In this document: positions 17,027 to 25,495 of the stretch, in pieces
Numbering within the stretch: the first letter of the stretch is position 1
Layout of the letters: every line of letters begins with the position of its first letter
NCBI RefSeq assembly: GCF_026153295.1
Contig: NZ_CP110615.1
Location: 868,001 to 932,000, forward strand
Source: Rhodococcus antarcticus
GTDB lineage: Bacteria > Actinomycetota > Actinomycetes > Mycobacteriales > Mycobacteriaceae
Reading direction: 5' to 3'
Length of the DNA: 64,000 nucleotides
Notes under the pieces: model-generated
What the model saw: the letters and a program-made list of their open reading frames with translations, nothing else
What the model was told of the DNA's origin: nothing
Databases searched by the model: none
Translations under genes and position numbers: made by a program

Positions 17027-17206
17027 GTGGCTGTCCCGAAGCGCAAGATGTCCCGAGCCAACACCCGGGCCCGTCGCAGCCAGTGGAAGACCACTGTGCC
17101 CACCCTCATCACCTGCCCCAACCGCGCGTGCGGTGAGCAGAAGCTCCCGCACACCGCCTGCGCCGCGTGCGGCACGTACAACAACCGCCAGGTCACCGCG
17201 GTCTGA
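17027..17206 (+). CDS. rpmF: 50S ribosomal protein bL32
   Basis: A 59-residue L32 beginning VAVPKRKMSRANTRARRSQW, the standard N-terminus. It carries a zinc ribbon with Cys30-x4-Cys35 and Cys45-x2-Cys48. The first pair is CX4C where most zinc-type L32 proteins have CX2C. The GTG start follows GAGGAG and the DUF177 stop by 2 nt, so the two are probably coupled. Confidence 0.96.
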   Translation: MAVPKRKMSRANTRARRSQWKTTVPTLITCPNRACGEQKLPHTACAACGTYNNRQVTAV

Positions 17207-17245
17207 CCGGCCGAGCGTCGGGGTGGTGACGGAGCAGCGGTCCGG

Positions 17246-18046
17246 GTGAAGCGCGAAGCCGGAGCAGCGACCGATCGTGGGCCCCTGCTGGACTCGCTCG
17301 GTGTGCAGCTCGACGCCGAGCTGCTGACGCTCGCCCTCACCCACCGCTCGTTCGCCTACGAGAACGGCGGACTGCCCACCAACGAGCGGCTCGAGTTCCT
17401 GGGTGACGCGGTGCTGGGGCTCGCGGTGACGGAGCGGCTCTACCGCTCGCACCCGGACTTCTCCGAGGGGGTGCTGGCCAAGATCCGCGCCAGCGTGGTG
17501 AACATGCACGCGCTGGCGGGGGTCGCTCGAGCCATCGGCGACGGGGGCCTCGGCGGGTACCTGCTCCTCGGGCGCGGCGAGGAGCTCACCGGGGGACGGG
17601 ACAAGACGTCGATCCTCGCCGACGCGACGGAGTCCCTGCTGGGTGCGGTGTTCGTGGAGCACGGCATCGACGCGGCCCGTGGCGTGGTGGACCGCCTGTT
17701 CGCCGCCCTGCTGGCCGAGGGTCCGCTGCTCGGCGCCGGTCTGGACTGGAAGACGAGCCTGCAGGAGCTGACCTCCGAGCGCGGTCTCGGTGTCCCGGTC
17801 TACGAGGTGACCTCGGACGGACCCGACCACCTCAAGGAGTTCACCGCGCAGGTGCTCGTGGTGGGCGACTCGTTGGGCACCGGCACCGGCCGCAGCAAGA
17901 AGGAGGCTGAGCAGCAGGCGGCCTCCTCGGCGTGGCGTGCGCTCTCGGTGGGGAACCCCGGGACCGAGCCGGAGCTGGAGCCCGGGACCGAGTCGGGGTC
18001 CGAGCTGGGGCCCGGGACCGACGGGGGCGCACCGGCCGGTGCCTGA
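17246..18046 (+). CDS. rnc: Ribonuclease III
   Basis: RNase III cuts double-stranded RNA and processes rRNA precursors. The signature [14 protein letters not shown] (about 48-61) holds the acidic metal ligands, with [11 protein letters not shown] supplying the second set. The dsRNA-binding domain runs from [10 protein letters not shown] to [17 protein letters not shown]. After residue 235 there is an extra acidic tail with repeated PGTE/PGTD units encoded by copies of CCCGGGACCGA, not part of the enzyme fold. The 3' end overlaps mutM by 8 nt. Confidence 0.96.
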   Translation: MKREAGAATDRGPLLDSLGVQLDAELLTLALTHRSFAYENGGLPTNERLEFLGDAVLGLAVTERLYRSHPDFSEGVLAKIRASVVNMHALAGVARAIGDGGLGGYLLLGRGEELTGGRDKTSILADATESLLGAVFVEHGIDAARGVVDRLFAALLAEGPLLGAGLDWKTSLQELTSERGLGVPVYEVTSDGPDHLKEFTAQVLVVGDSLGTGTGRSKKEAEQQAASSAWRALSVGNPGTEPELEPGTESGSELGPGTDGGAPAGA

Positions 18047-18932
18047 GCTCCCCGAGGTGGAGGTGGTGCGGCGCGGCCTGGCCGAGCACCTCCTCGGGCG
18101 GATCGTGACCTCCGTCGAGGTCCGTCACCCCCGCGCCGTGCGCCGCCACGTGGCCGGGGCGGACGACCTCGCCGCCCAGCTGACCGGCGCCAGGGTGCTC
18201 ACGGCCGATCGCCGCGGGAAGTACCTGTGGCTGGAGGTGGAGGGCCCCGCGCAGCGCGACCGCACCGCCCTGGTGGTGCACCTGGGCATGAGCGGGCAGA
18301 TGCTGGTGCAGCCGGCCGGGGCCCCCGACGAGAAGCACCTGCGCATCCGGGTGCGGCTGCGCCCGCACGACGGGGAGCCCGACGCCCCCGAGCTGCGGTT
18401 CGTGGACCAGCGGACCTTCGGGGGCTGGGCGGTGGAGCCGCTGGTGGAGGTGGACGGCGCGTGGCTGCCGCGCCCGGTGGCCCACATCGCCCGCGACCCC
18501 CTGGACCCCGCCTTCGACCTGGAGGCCGTGGTGACGGCACTGCGGAAGCGACGCACCGAGCTCAAGCGCGCGCTGCTGGACCAGACGCTGGTCTCCGGGA
18601 TCGGCAACATCTACGCCGACGAGGCCCTGTGGCGGGCGCAGCTGCACGGCCGCCGCCCCACCGACGTGATCAGCCGGCCCCAGGTGCGCACCGTGATCGG
18701 GGCCGCCACCGAGGTGATGACCGCGGCCCTGGCCCAGGGCGGCACCAGCTTCGACGCGCTGTACGTCAACGTGAACGGCGCGTCGGGCTACTTCGACCGG
18801 TCCCTGGACGCCTACGGCCAGCAGGACCGCGCGTGCGCCCGCTGCGGCGCGGCGATCGTGCGGGAGCAGTTCATGAACCGCAGCTCGTTCAGCTGCCCGC
18901 ACTGCCAGCCACCTCCGCGGCGCCGGCGCTGA
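18039..18932 (+). CDS. mutM: Formamidopyrimidine-DNA glycosylase
   Basis: MutM (Fpg) removes 8-oxoguanine and formamidopyrimidines and nicks the abasic site. The start [13 protein letters not shown] places the catalytic Pro and Glu right after the initiator residue. The Lys-containing GKYLWLE loop, the helix-two-turn-helix motif [14 protein letters not shown] and the C-terminal zinc finger CARCG...SFSCPHC are all present in 297 residues. GTG 18039 lies inside the end of rnc, so translation is likely coupled. This marks the right edge of the conserved sepIVA-mutM block. Confidence 0.96.
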   Translation: MPELPEVEVVRRGLAEHLLGRIVTSVEVRHPRAVRRHVAGADDLAAQLTGARVLTADRRGKYLWLEVEGPAQRDRTALVVHLGMSGQMLVQPAGAPDEKHLRIRVRLRPHDGEPDAPELRFVDQRTFGGWAVEPLVEVDGAWLPRPVAHIARDPLDPAFDLEAVVTALRKRRTELKRALLDQTLVSGIGNIYADEALWRAQLHGRRPTDVISRPQVRTVIGAATEVMTAALAQGGTSFDALYVNVNGASGYFDRSLDAYGQQDRACARCGAAIVREQFMNRSSFSCPHCQPPPRRRR

Positions 18933-18969
18933 GGTCGCGACGCCGTACCGCACACGGCAGGCTGCCCGG

Positions 18970-20055
18970 GTGACCCACGACGGCAGCGCCGACCGCCCGG
19001 ACCACCGCGACGTCGTCGTCATCGGCGCCGGGACCGCCGGGCTCGCCGCTGCCGACCTGCTCAGCGGCGCGGGGCGCAGCGTCACCGTGCTCGAGGCCCG
19101 TGACCGTGTCGGCGGACGGGCCCACAGCGTCGGGACCCCGCACGGGCCGGTGGACCTGGGCGCCAGCTGGTTCTGGCCGGGCGAGGCTCGGGTCCGGTCC
19201 CTGCTGGAGGAGCTCGGCATCGGCACCTTCGCCCAGCACCTGGCCGGGGACGCGCTGTTCGAGCCCGTCGGCAGCGGGCCGCAGCGCCTCGCGGGCAACC
19301 CGATCGACGTTCCGTCGGGCCGCATCGTGCCCGGGGCCCAGGAGATGTGCCGCCGACTGGCCGGCCGGCTCCCGGCGGGCGCGCTCCGCCTCGAGGAGCC
19401 GGCCAGCGCCGTGACCCTGACCGGGCAGGGCGTCCGGGTCGAGCACCGCAGCGGGGTGCTCACCGCCGCGGACGTCGTCCTGGCGGTGCCCCCGCCCCTG
19501 GCGGTGGAGCAGATCCGCTTCGTCCCGGCGCTGCCCGAGGGGGTGCGCTCCGGCGCGGAGTCGATCGCGGTGTGGATGGGGAGCACGGTCAAGGCAGTGG
19601 CGGTGTTCGAGCGCCCCTTCTGGCGGGCTGTGGGGATGTCGGGATCGGCGATCAGCCACCAGGGTCCCTTCCAGGAGCTCCACGACCTTTGTGGTCCCGG
19701 CGGGGCCCCGGCGGCCCTGTTCGGCTTCGCCCCCGCGGACCGGTTCGCCGGCGTCGGCACCCCCGAGGTGGCTGCGGCGTTCGGTGCGCAGCTCGTCCGG
19801 CTGTTCGGTCCGGCGGCCGAGGACCCGCTGCACGTCCACGTCACCGACTGGAGCCGCGAGCGCTTCACCACGCCCCGGGCGCCGGCCCGGCACGCCACCT
19901 CCGCCGGCTTCGGCGCGCCCGAGCTCCAGGTCCCGGTGGGCGGGCGGATCCACTGGGCCTCCACCGAGAGCGCGACCACCCACGCCGGCCACCTCGAGGG
20001 TGCCCTCGGCGCGGGGACGGCGGCCGCGCGGGCGATCCTCCGCGCGCGGGCCTGA
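18970..20055 (+). CDS. Flavin-dependent amine oxidase family protein
   Basis: A 361-residue FAD oxidoreductase of the monoamine oxidase/protoporphyrinogen oxidase superfamily. The Rossmann motif VVVIGAGTAGLAAADLL and the second FAD motif DRVGGRAHS are at the N-terminus, GASWFWPGE follows, and a C-terminal FAD-binding block ends with HWASTESATTHAGHLEGAL. It is shorter than typical 450-residue members, so the substrate domain is compact. The substrate is unknown. It begins an accessory block that separates mutM from acyP-smc. GTG 18970 is the first start in frame and lacks a clear ribosome site. Confidence 0.85.
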   Translation: MTHDGSADRPDHRDVVVIGAGTAGLAAADLLSGAGRSVTVLEARDRVGGRAHSVGTPHGPVDLGASWFWPGEARVRSLLEELGIGTFAQHLAGDALFEPVGSGPQRLAGNPIDVPSGRIVPGAQEMCRRLAGRLPAGALRLEEPASAVTLTGQGVRVEHRSGVLTAADVVLAVPPPLAVEQIRFVPALPEGVRSGAESIAVWMGSTVKAVAVFERPFWRAVGMSGSAISHQGPFQELHDLCGPGGAPAALFGFAPADRFAGVGTPEVAAAFGAQLVRLFGPAAEDPLHVHVTDWSRERFTTPRAPARHATSAGFGAPELQVPVGGRIHWASTESATTHAGHLEGALGAGTAAARAILRARA

Positions 20056-20087
20056 CCGGGGACCGCGCCGATGGTGCGCTCTGGCCA

Positions 20088-20108
20088 GTACCGCGCATCG
20101 CGTGGTAC
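20088..20108. promoter_or_regulatory. Inverted repeat upstream of the padR remnant
   Basis: GTACCGCG (20088-20095) and CGTGGTAC (20101-20108) form an 8-bp dyad with one mismatch and a 5-nt spacer, about 40 nt before the PadR-like start. PadR repressors commonly bind dyads upstream of their own gene, so this may be a leftover autoregulatory operator. Function is inference. Confidence 0.35.
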
Positions 20109-20149
20109 GCGTTCACCGCGTCACACCGGAGCGGACCGCAGGGGTACGG

Positions 20150-20358
20150 ATGGACACCACGCAGCTGCTCAAGGGGGTGCTCCACCTGGCCGTGCTGGCG
20201 GTGCTCGAGCGCGAGGACGGGTACGGCCACCAGGTGGTCCGTCGGCTGCGCGACGCCGGTCTGGAGGAGGTGGGAGACGCGTCGCTCTACGGCACGCTGC
20301 GGCGGCTGTTCAACGCGTGCTGACGTCCTACGTGGTGCCCAGCGACGAGGGCGGCGAG
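20150..20358 (+). pseudogene. PadR-family regulator, frameshifted and truncated
   Basis: The first frame reads MDTTQLLKGVLHLAVLAVLE, then DGYGHQVVRRLRDAGLEEVG and YGTLRRLFNAC before a TGA at 20321: this is the start of the PadR winged-helix domain. The homology resumes in another frame from 20317 as VLTSYVVPSDEG, the next conserved PadR strand, and then stops. So there is a frameshift near 20315-20320 and loss of everything after about residue 68, including the recognition wing and dimerisation helices. The product cannot be a working repressor. Confidence 0.75.
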
Positions 20359-20374
20359 CAGGGGGTGGGAACGG

Positions 20375-20512
20375 GTGGTGGCAGCGCTGCCACCCGCCGT
20401 GCTCGAGCTGCTGCGGGCGCGGCGCCCCGCGTGGTGGGTGCTGCGTGCCGTGCTCGCCGCCGTGCTGGTGCTGGGCGCGATCCGCAGCCCCCCCGGGGTA
20501 GCCCGATGCCCC
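20375..20512 (+). pseudogene. Possible C-terminal remnant of a PadR-linked membrane protein
   Basis: One frame reads VAALPPAVLELLRARRPAWW followed by a hydrophobic stretch VLRAVLAAVLVLGAI. Genes following padR in Actinobacteria often encode a HAAS/DUF1700-like membrane protein with an RRPxWWVLR segment before a membrane helix, which this resembles. No start or upstream domain is present. It fits a single deletion running from inside padR into the neighbouring gene. Tentative. Confidence 0.35.
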
Positions 20513-20614
20513 GTCACGGGACGACCACGGGGTGGGGCCCGCCGTGGCACCGTCGCTCGCGCACACCGAACGGGGGTGAGCGGTCGTGGGGAAGCCGGAA
20601 GCCGATCGGTGTGC

Positions 20615-20674
20615 GAGAACGACGGGCCGGGGCCGAGAACGACGGGCCGGGGCCGAGAACGACGGGCCGGGGCC
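20615..20674. repeat. Three perfect copies of a 20-nt tandem repeat
   Basis: The unit GAGAACGACGGGCCGGGGCC occurs at 20615-20634, 20635-20654 and 20655-20674 without a mismatch. It lies in the non-coding stretch between the padR remnant and kdp. Perfect identity suggests recent slippage. Confidence 0.85.
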
Positions 20675-20722
20675 CGGGGCCGGGCGGCGCCACGACCGGC
20701 CACGGCCCCGGGGTCCGCCCTC

Positions 20723-20773
20723 CGCGTCAAGAACGCGTCAAGGGCACGCGCCCGGGGTCAACGACGCGTCAGG
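20723..20773 (+). promoter_or_regulatory. Candidate KdpE operator: direct repeats CGCGTCA[AG]G
   Basis: CGCGTCAAG occurs at 20723-20731 and again at 20734-20742, exactly 11 nt apart, with a third near-copy CGCGTCAGG at 20765-20773, 31 nt further on. Two direct repeats one helical turn apart are the typical binding pattern of OmpR-family response regulators such as KdpE, and the site is about 90-140 nt before the first gene of the kdp operon. Assignment to KdpE is inference from geometry and position. Confidence 0.5.
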
Positions 20774-20862
20774 GCCGACGCCAGGGTCCCGCGCCGCGGG
20801 CACAGTCGCCACGAACGCAGCGCCACGACCGGCGCTGTGCTGACATGGATGGGGTTCCGCAC

Positions 20863-20946
20863 ATGGCCGACCTGGCCTTCGTCCTGGTGGTGCTCGGTGG
20901 CTTCGGGGTGTGCGCGCTGGTGCTGCGCGCCCTGCAGGGCCGGTGA
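20863..20946 (+). CDS. 27-residue membrane peptide preceding kdpF
   Basis: The frame starting at ATG 20863 encodes a 27-residue peptide, MADLAFVLVVLGGFGVCALV and seven more residues, with one membrane helix and a basic C-terminus. The TGA overlaps the GTG of kdpF. Similar short peptide genes precede kdpF in other Actinobacteria, but I know of no assigned role; a small accessory subunit of the Kdp complex or a translation-coupling leader are both possible. It is a real candidate because of the GTGA overlap and clean hydrophobic profile. Confidence 0.55.
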   Translation: MADLAFVLVVLGGFGVCALVLRALQGR

Positions 20947-21038
20947 CGGGCGTGGCGGAGAACATCGTCCTGCTGGTCATCGCCGCCGCCCTCGTGGTCT
21001 ACCTGCTGGTGGCGCTGCTCGACCCCGAGAGGTTCTGA
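20943..21038 (+). CDS. kdpF: K(+)-transporting ATPase subunit KdpF
   Basis: A 31-residue single-helix protein, VTGVAENIVLLVIAAALVVY followed by LLVALLDPERF. The ending (L-x-P-E-R-F) is the hallmark of KdpF, which packs against KdpA and stabilises the KdpFABC complex. GTG 20943 overlaps the preceding stop; GTG 20952 would give the more usual short N-terminus. The TGA overlaps the kdpA ATG. Confidence 0.85.
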   Translation: MTGVAENIVLLVIAAALVVYLLVALLDPERF

Positions 21039-22720
21039 TGAACGCCGCCCTGGCCGCCACCCTCCAGCTGGCGGCCGTCGTCGGCGTGCTCGCCCTGCTG
21101 TACGTCCCGCTCGGTGACCACATGGCGCGCGTGTTCACCTCTGCCCGGCACCTGCGCATCGAGTCCGGCTTCTACAGGGCGACCCGGATCAACCCGGACA
21201 CCGACCAGACCTGGGGCGCCTACGCCGCGAGCGTGCTGGGCTTCTCCTTCGCCAGCATCGGGCTGCTGTACCTCCTCCAACGGGTGCAGGACCTGCTGCC
21301 GATGAACAACGGTCTCCCCGCGGTGAGCCCGGCGGTCGCGTTCAACACCGCGATCTCGTTCGTCACGAACACCAACTGGCAGTCCTACGCGGGCGAGTCG
21401 ACGATGGCCAACCTCACCCAGATGATCGGGCTGACGGTGCAGAACTTCGTCTCCGCCGGGGTCGGTCTGGCCGTGGCGGTGGCGCTGGTGCGCGGCTTCC
21501 TCGGCACGGGCGGCGGACGCATCGGCAACTTCTGGTCCGACCTCGTCCGCGGGGTGACCCGGATCCTGCTGCCGCTGGCGTTCGTGGTCGCGCTGGTCCT
21601 GCTGACCCAGGGCGTCATCCAGTCCTTCCACACGAGCTTCGCCTCCACCGGCCTGGACGGCAGCGCCGCGGTGAACCCGTTGGCGCCGGTCGCCTCGCAG
21701 GAGGCGATCAAGGAGCTCGGCACCAACGGCGGTGGCATCTTCAACGCCAACTCCGCCCACCCCTTCGAGAACCCGACCCCGCTGAGCAACATCGTTGAGA
21801 TCATCGCCCTCCTGCTGATCCCGGTCGCCCTCACGCGGACCTTCGGCACCATGGTCGGCGACAGGCGGCAGGGCTGCACGATCCTCGGCGTGATGACCTT
21901 CCTGTGGGCGGCGATCCTCACCGCCACCACCCTCGCCGAGTCCTCCGCCAGCGGCACCGCGGGCAGGCTCGCCGGCGCGATGATGGAGGGCAAGGAGGTG
22001 CGCTTCGGCATCCCCGGCTCCACGCTGTTCGCGGTCAGCACCACCGGGACGTCCACGGGTGCGGTCAACTCGATGCACGACAGCTACTCCGCCCTCGGGG
22101 GCGGCGCGCTGACCCTCAACATCCTGTTCGGCGAGATCGCGCCGGGCGGGGTGGGCACCGGTCTCTACGGGATCCTCGTGCTCGCCGTCATCGCCGTGTT
22201 CATCGGTGGCCTGCTCGTCGGGCGCACCCCGGAGTACCTGGGCTGCAAGATCGCCCGGCGCGAGATCACGATGGCTGCGCTCTCGGTGCTGGTCATGCCC
22301 GCGCTCGTGCTCATCGGCACCGCGGTCGCCGTGGCGCTGCCCAGCACCCTGAGCGCCCAGGGCAACAGCGGTGACCCGGGTTCCAACGGCTCGATCCACG
22401 GCTTCTCCGAGGTGCTCTACGCCTACGCCTCGGCGTCGAACAACAACGGCAGCGCGTTCGCCGGCATCACGGTCACCAGCGACTGGTTCCAGACCTCGCT
22501 CGCGATCTGCATGCTGCTCGGCCGGTTCCTGCCGATCCTGTTCACCCTCGCGCTGGCCGGCTCGCTGGCGGCCCAGCGCAAGATCCCGGCCACGGCCGGG
22601 ACGCTACCCACCCACGGCCTGCTGTTCAGCGGGTTCCTGGTCGGGGTCGTCGTCCTGGTCGCTGCCCTCACCTTCTTCCCGGCGCTGGCGCTGGGCCCGA
22701 TCGCCGAGGCACTCGCATGA
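21038..22720 (+). CDS. kdpA: K(+)-transporting ATPase subunit KdpA
   Basis: KdpA is the channel-like subunit of the high-affinity potassium pump. The 560-residue protein contains four filter loops like those of K channels: [51 protein letters not shown] and [11 protein letters not shown], between about ten membrane helices. ATG 21038 overlaps the kdpF stop and the TGA overlaps the kdpB ATG, so subunits are made in a coupled way. Confidence 0.97.
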   Translation: MNAALAATLQLAAVVGVLALLYVPLGDHMARVFTSARHLRIESGFYRATRINPDTDQTWGAYAASVLGFSFASIGLLYLLQRVQDLLPMNNGLPAVSPAVAFNTAISFVTNTNWQSYAGESTMANLTQMIGLTVQNFVSAGVGLAVAVALVRGFLGTGGGRIGNFWSDLVRGVTRILLPLAFVVALVLLTQGVIQSFHTSFASTGLDGSAAVNPLAPVASQEAIKELGTNGGGIFNANSAHPFENPTPLSNIVEIIALLLIPVALTRTFGTMVGDRRQGCTILGVMTFLWAAILTATTLAESSASGTAGRLAGAMMEGKEVRFGIPGSTLFAVSTTGTSTGAVNSMHDSYSALGGGALTLNILFGEIAPGGVGTGLYGILVLAVIAVFIGGLLVGRTPEYLGCKIARREITMAALSVLVMPALVLIGTAVAVALPSTLSAQGNSGDPGSNGSIHGFSEVLYAYASASNNNGSAFAGITVTSDWFQTSLAICMLLGRFLPILFTLALAGSLAAQRKIPATAGTLPTHGLLFSGFLVGVVVLVAALTFFPALALGPIAEALA

Positions 22721-24807
22721 GCAGCACCGCGCTGCAGGACGCACCTTCCCCCTCGTCCACGCCCACCGAGGGCAAGGTCGGCTCCGGGCTCTTCGACCCC
22801 CGCCAGCTGCTCACCTCGCTGCCCGGGGCGTTCCGCAAGCTTGACCCGCGCCACCAGGCCCGCAACCCGGTCATGTTCGTGGTGCTCGTCGGGTCCGCGC
22901 TCAGCACCGTGCTCGCGGTCAAGGACCCGTCGGTGTTCGCGTGGCTCATCGCCGCGTGGCTGTGGTTCACGGTGCTGTTCGCGAACCTGGCCGAGTCGGT
23001 CGCCGAGGGACGAGGCAAGGCCCAGGCGGCTACGCTGCGCGCCGCCAAGAAGGACACGATCGCCCGCCGCCTGGGCGAGGACGGCACCGAGACCGAGGTC
23101 CCCGGCACCGAGCTCACCCTGGGTGACCGCGTCGTCGTCGAGGCCGGCGGGACCATCCCCGGGGACGGCGACGTCGTCGAGGGCATCGCGACCGTGGACG
23201 AGTCCGCGATCACCGGGGAGTCGGCGCCCGTCATCCGCGAGTCCGGCGGTGACCGCTGCGCCGTCACGGGCGGCACCACCGTGCTGAGCGACCGGATCGT
23301 CATGCAGATCTCGTCGAAGCCGGGGGAGTCGTTCGTCGACCGGATGATCGCCCTGGTCGAGGGTGCGGCCCGGCAGAAGACGCCGAACGAGATCGCCCTG
23401 AACATCCTGCTCGCCTCGCTGACGATCGTCTTCCTGCTCGCCGTCGTGTCGATCGGCCCCATGGCCCTCTACGGCGGACGGGCCCAGGACCCGATCAAGC
23501 TGATCGCGCTGCTGGTCTGCCTCATCCCCACCACGATCGGTGCGCTGCTCTCGGCCATCGGCATCGCCGGGATGGATCGGCTGGTCCAGCGCAACGTGCT
23601 CGCCATGTCCGGACGTGCGGTGGAGGCGGCCGGCGACATCGACGTCCTGCTGATGGACAAGACCGGCACCATCACCTTCGGCAACCGGCGTGCCACCGCG
23701 CTGGTTCCGGTGGGCGGCGTGGAGCCGGCCGAGCTGGCCCGCGCCGCCCGCCTGTCGAGCCTGGCTGACGAGACCCCGGAGGGACGCAGCGTCATCGACC
23801 TCTGCGCCGCCGAGCACGGTCTTCCCTCCGAGGCCACCGCCCACGAGCTGCGGGCGGAGTTCGTCCCCTTCACCGCGCAGACCCGGATGAGCGGCCTCGA
23901 CCTGCCAGGTATCGAGGTCCGCAAGGGTGCCAGTGGTTCGGTGATCGCCTGGGTCGTGGAGCACGGGGGCTCCACGGCTGCCGACGTCACCGGCGCGGTC
24001 ACCACGATCAGCAACCGTGGCGGCACCCCGCTGGTGGTGGCGGAGAAGCACGGCTCCGGAGCGGCGCGCGTGCTGGGCGTCATCCAGCTCTCCGACGTGG
24101 TCAAGCCCGGCATCGCCGAGCGGTTCGCCGAGCTGCGCGAGATGGGCATCCGCACCGTCATGGTCACCGGGGACAACCCGCTGACCGCCGCGGCGATCGC
24201 CGCCGAGGCCGGGGTGGACGACGTCCTCTCCGAGGCCACGCCCGAGGACAAGCTCGCCCTGATCCGCACGGAGCAGGAGGGTGGCCGGCTGGTCGCCATG
24301 ACCGGGGACGGCACCAACGACGCCCCGGCGCTGGCCCAGGCCGACGTGGGCGTGGCCATGAACACCGGTACCTCCGCGGCCAAGGAGGCCGCCAACATGG
24401 TCGACCTGGACTCCGACCCCACCAAGCTCATCGAGGTCGTCCAGATCGGCAAGCAGCTGCTCATCACCCGCGGCGCGCTCACCACGTTCTCCCTGGCCAA
24501 CGACCTCGCGAAGTACTTCGCGATCCTGCCGGCGCTGTTCAGCGGTGTGTACCCGGCGCTGGGCTCGCTGAACATCATGCGGCTCTCCAGCCCCGAGTCG
24601 GCGATCCTCTCGGCCGTCATCTTCAACGCCCTCGTCATCGTCGGGCTCATCCCGCTCGCGCTGAAGGGGGTGCGCTACCGACCCACCACGGCCGCGAAGA
24701 TGCTGCAGCGCAACATCACCGTCTACGGCCTCGGCGGTGTGGTGGTGCCCTTCGCCGGCATCTACGTCATCGACCTCCTCGTCCGCCTCATCCCCGGGAT
24801 CGGCTGA
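22717..24807 (+). CDS. kdpB: K(+)-transporting P-type ATPase subunit KdpB
   Basis: KdpB is the ATP-hydrolysing P-type subunit that drives K uptake. The 696-residue protein has the actuator loop [12 protein letters not shown], the phosphorylation site [10 protein letters not shown] (Asp314), the nucleotide-domain KGAS, and the hinge motif [17 protein letters not shown]. The N-terminal Ser/Thr-rich segment is slightly longer than in E. coli. It overlaps kdpA by 4 nt and is followed by kdpC after 5 nt. Confidence 0.98.
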   Translation: MSSTALQDAPSPSSTPTEGKVGSGLFDPRQLLTSLPGAFRKLDPRHQARNPVMFVVLVGSALSTVLAVKDPSVFAWLIAAWLWFTVLFANLAESVAEGRGKAQAATLRAAKKDTIARRLGEDGTETEVPGTELTLGDRVVVEAGGTIPGDGDVVEGIATVDESAITGESAPVIRESGGDRCAVTGGTTVLSDRIVMQISSKPGESFVDRMIALVEGAARQKTPNEIALNILLASLTIVFLLAVVSIGPMALYGGRAQDPIKLIALLVCLIPTTIGALLSAIGIAGMDRLVQRNVLAMSGRAVEAAGDIDVLLMDKTGTITFGNRRATALVPVGGVEPAELARAARLSSLADETPEGRSVIDLCAAEHGLPSEATAHELRAEFVPFTAQTRMSGLDLPGIEVRKGASGSVIAWVVEHGGSTAADVTGAVTTISNRGGTPLVVAEKHGSGAARVLGVIQLSDVVKPGIAERFAELREMGIRTVMVTGDNPLTAAAIAAEAGVDDVLSEATPEDKLALIRTEQEGGRLVAMTGDGTNDAPALAQADVGVAMNTGTSAAKEAANMVDLDSDPTKLIEVVQIGKQLLITRGALTTFSLANDLAKYFAILPALFSGVYPALGSLNIMRLSSPESAILSAVIFNALVIVGLIPLALKGVRYRPTTAAKMLQRNITVYGLGGVVVPFAGIYVIDLLVRLIPGIG

Positions 24808-24812
24808 ACACC

Positions 24813-25463
24813 ATGCGCTTCGCCTCCTCGCTCCTGCGCCAGACCGGAGCCGGCCTCCGCGTCCTGCTCCTGCTCACCGTCATCACCGGGCTGGTCTACC
24901 CGGCCCTCGTGTGGGGGGTCAGCCGGATCGGCTCCAGCTCCGCCGAGGGCTCCCCGCTCACCGACGCCTCCGGCTGCGTCGTCGGCAGCGCGCTGCTCGG
25001 CGTCGACCCGCAGGTGGTGGCCGGTGCTCCCGACCCGTACTTCCACCTCCGCGTCAAGGGCGACCCCACCGCCACCGACCCCACCGCGGCGGCCACCGCC
25101 CCCGGCGACCCGGCCTCCAGCGGGGGCAGCAACCAGGGCCCGAACGACGAGACGCTGGCGGCGGACATCGTGATCCGGCGCCAGGTGGTCGCCGACCGCG
25201 AGGGCGTCGACCCCGCCCGGGTTCCGGTGGACGCCGTGACGGGCTCCGGCTCGGGCCTCGACCCCCAGATCAGCCCGGCCTACGCGCGGATCCAGGTCGC
25301 CCGGGTCGCTCGCGAGAACGACACGACCACCGCCGCGGTGACCGCCCTGGTCGCCGAGCACACCGACGGCCGCCAGCTCGGGTTCCTCGGCCAGGAGCGG
25401 GTGGACGTGCCGGCCCTCAACGTCGCGCTGGGGCTCACCGCCCCCCGCTGCGCCGGGTCCTGA
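24813..25463 (+). CDS. kdpC: K(+)-transporting ATPase subunit KdpC
   Basis: KdpC is the single-span subunit that contacts KdpB/KdpA and is required for assembly. The 216-residue protein has the membrane helix (LRVLLLLTVITGLVYPALVW), the conserved GSGLDPQISPAYARIQVARVA, and a C-terminal block ending DVPALNVALGL. A Pro/Thr/Ala-rich insert (about residues 84-110) is typical of actinobacterial KdpC. The stop is 32 nt before kdpD, which has its own -10 element. Confidence 0.96.
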   Translation: MRFASSLLRQTGAGLRVLLLLTVITGLVYPALVWGVSRIGSSSAEGSPLTDASGCVVGSALLGVDPQVVAGAPDPYFHLRVKGDPTATDPTAAATAPGDPASSGGSNQGPNDETLAADIVIRRQVVADREGVDPARVPVDAVTGSGSGLDPQISPAYARIQVARVARENDTTTAAVTALVAEHTDGRQLGFLGQERVDVPALNVALGLTAPRCAGS

Positions 25464-25483
25464 GCCGGGAGCCCCGCACGGAG

Positions 25484-25489
25484 GATGAT
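25484..25489 (+). promoter_or_regulatory. -10 element GATGAT for kdpDE
   Basis: GATGAT is followed by 6 nt and the kdpD ATG at 25496. It predicts a separate leaderless transcript for the sensor-regulator pair, so KdpDE could be present before kdpFABC is induced. Confidence 0.4.
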
Positions 25490-25495
25490 GACGGC

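Noticed and set aside
20615-20674. Tandem 20-nt repeats considered as a CRISPR array
   Set aside because: The copies are directly adjacent with no spacers, and no cas gene is in the window.
24737-25495. Long frame running from kdpB through kdpC into kdpD
   Set aside because: It is the kdpD frame open by chance upstream; KdpC is well supported in another frame and KdpD begins at 25496.
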